Part shown: positions 15,015-15,497 of the stretch, one piece after another
How the letters are laid out: every line of letters starts with the position of its first letter
How positions within the stretch are numbered: position 1 is the first letter of the stretch
From: an uncultured Alistipes sp.
Lineage (GTDB): Bacteria > Bacteroidota > Bacteroidia > Bacteroidales > Rikenellaceae
DNA: 15,497 bases
Direction: 5' to 3'
Assembly (NCBI GenBank): GCA_900768045.1
Contig: CAAGBL010000056.1
Span: forward strand, 1 to 15,497
Notes under the pieces: model-generated
The model's database searches: none
The model's input: only the letters and a program-made list of their open reading frames with translations
Told to the model about the DNA's origin: nothing
Made by a program: the position numbers and the translations under genes

Positions 15015-15455
15015 TTACATGTTAGGAAATTCACCAACTACGTTGATACCCATACTGCGCGCAGTACCAGCTACCATACGCATAGCAGCCTCAATAGTGA
15101 AGCAGTTCATATCAGGCATCTTGCACTCTGCGATCTCTTTAACCTGATCCCATGTTACCTGACCAACCTTCTGACGGTTTGGCTGAGCCGAACCAGTCTG
15201 AATCTTAGCTGCTTCCTTGAGCTGAATGGCTACCGGTGGCTGTTTAACCACAAAGTCAAACGACTTATCGCTATAAACAGTGATGATTACCGGAAGAACC
15301 TTACCTGCCTGTGCCTGTGTGCGAGCATTGAACTGCTTACAGAAGTCCATGATGTTGACTCCCTTAGAACCCAATGCTGGACCTACTGGAGGTGAGGGGT
15401 TAGCGGCACCACCTTTGATCTGCAATTTAATAAATGCAGCAACCTCTTTTGCCAT
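15015..15455 (-). CDS. rplK: 50S ribosomal protein uL11
   Basis: Protein of the GTPase-associated centre, 146 residues, a usual length. It binds 23S rRNA with uL10 and is needed for RelA-type sensing of stalled ribosomes. The proline-rich switch PSPPVGPALGSKGVNIMDF (20-38) is intact. This is the target region of thiopeptide antibiotics in other bacteria. The C-terminal rRNA-binding domain ends in GTARSMGINVVGE (130-142). A weak AAGG precedes the ATG. It follows nusG by 16 bp and precedes rplA by 14 bp, the standard order. Confidence 0.97.
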   Translation of the reverse strand: MAKEVAAFIKLQIKGGAANPSPPVGPALGSKGVNIMDFCKQFNARTQAQAGKVLPVIITVYSDKSFDFVVKQPPVAIQLKEAAKIQTGSAQPNRQKVGQVTWDQVKEIAECKMPDMNCFTIEAAMRMVAGTARSMGINVVGEFPNM

Positions 15456-15471
15456 AATTTTCCTTGGTTAA

Positions 15472-15497
15472 TTATTCTTTTTCAACTTGTGTAAAGC
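15472..15497 (-). CDS. nusG: Transcription termination/antitermination protein NusG, C-terminal end (partial)
   Basis: Only the last seven complete codons and TAA stop lie in the window, reading FTQVEKE. This resembles the FxQVEK-type end of the KOW domain of NusG. Its place 16 bp before rplK is where nusG sits in the conserved secE-nusG-rplK order. The identification rests on this short tail plus synteny; the gene continues past the right edge. Confidence 0.72.

Overview
This window is a stretch of Bacteroidota chromosome, most likely order Bacteroidales. Three things point there: RpoB and RpoC have Bacteroidales-type N-termini and family sequence; the dapF promoter matches the Bacteroidota sigma consensus (TTTG, 19 bp, TAnnTTTG); and most genes lack a Shine-Dalgarno sequence. 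I lean towards a Rikenellaceae-like lineage but cannot prove it. No mobile gene, CRISPR array, tRNA or rRNA was seen.

Right to left, the minus strand carries the classical nusG-rplK-rplA-rplJ-rplL-rpoB-rpoC cluster: the last codons of nusG (15472-15497), ribosomal proteins uL11, uL1, uL10 and bL12, and the beta and beta' subunits of RNA polymerase. The cluster is tight except for a 438-bp spacer between rplL and rpoB (12903-13340). That spacer holds a run of hairpins and a possible attenuator. The cluster ends in an elaborate hairpin element at 4675-4760.

Convergent to rpoC is a plus-strand alpha/beta hydrolase (3640-4437) with its own terminator. The 334 bp between the two holds a 7-bp tandem repeat, that terminator, a G-quadruplex motif and the rpoC 3' element. 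Divergent from the hydrolase is a two-gene minus-strand operon: dapF (meso-diaminopimelate synthesis) and, 2 bp later, a TamL-like Omp85 lipoprotein (outer-membrane assembly). Both serve the cell envelope. This operon ends in a second copy of the element found after rpoC.

The best candidate for something undescribed is that two-copy 3' element. The copies share short motifs, bulge positions and distance from the stop codon. Their helix sequences differ but pairing is kept, which is covariation in two separate hairpins. The second candidate is the rplL-rpoB spacer, where the wobble pairs of three stems fit only the operon-strand RNA. The genes themselves are ordinary, essential housekeeping genes.
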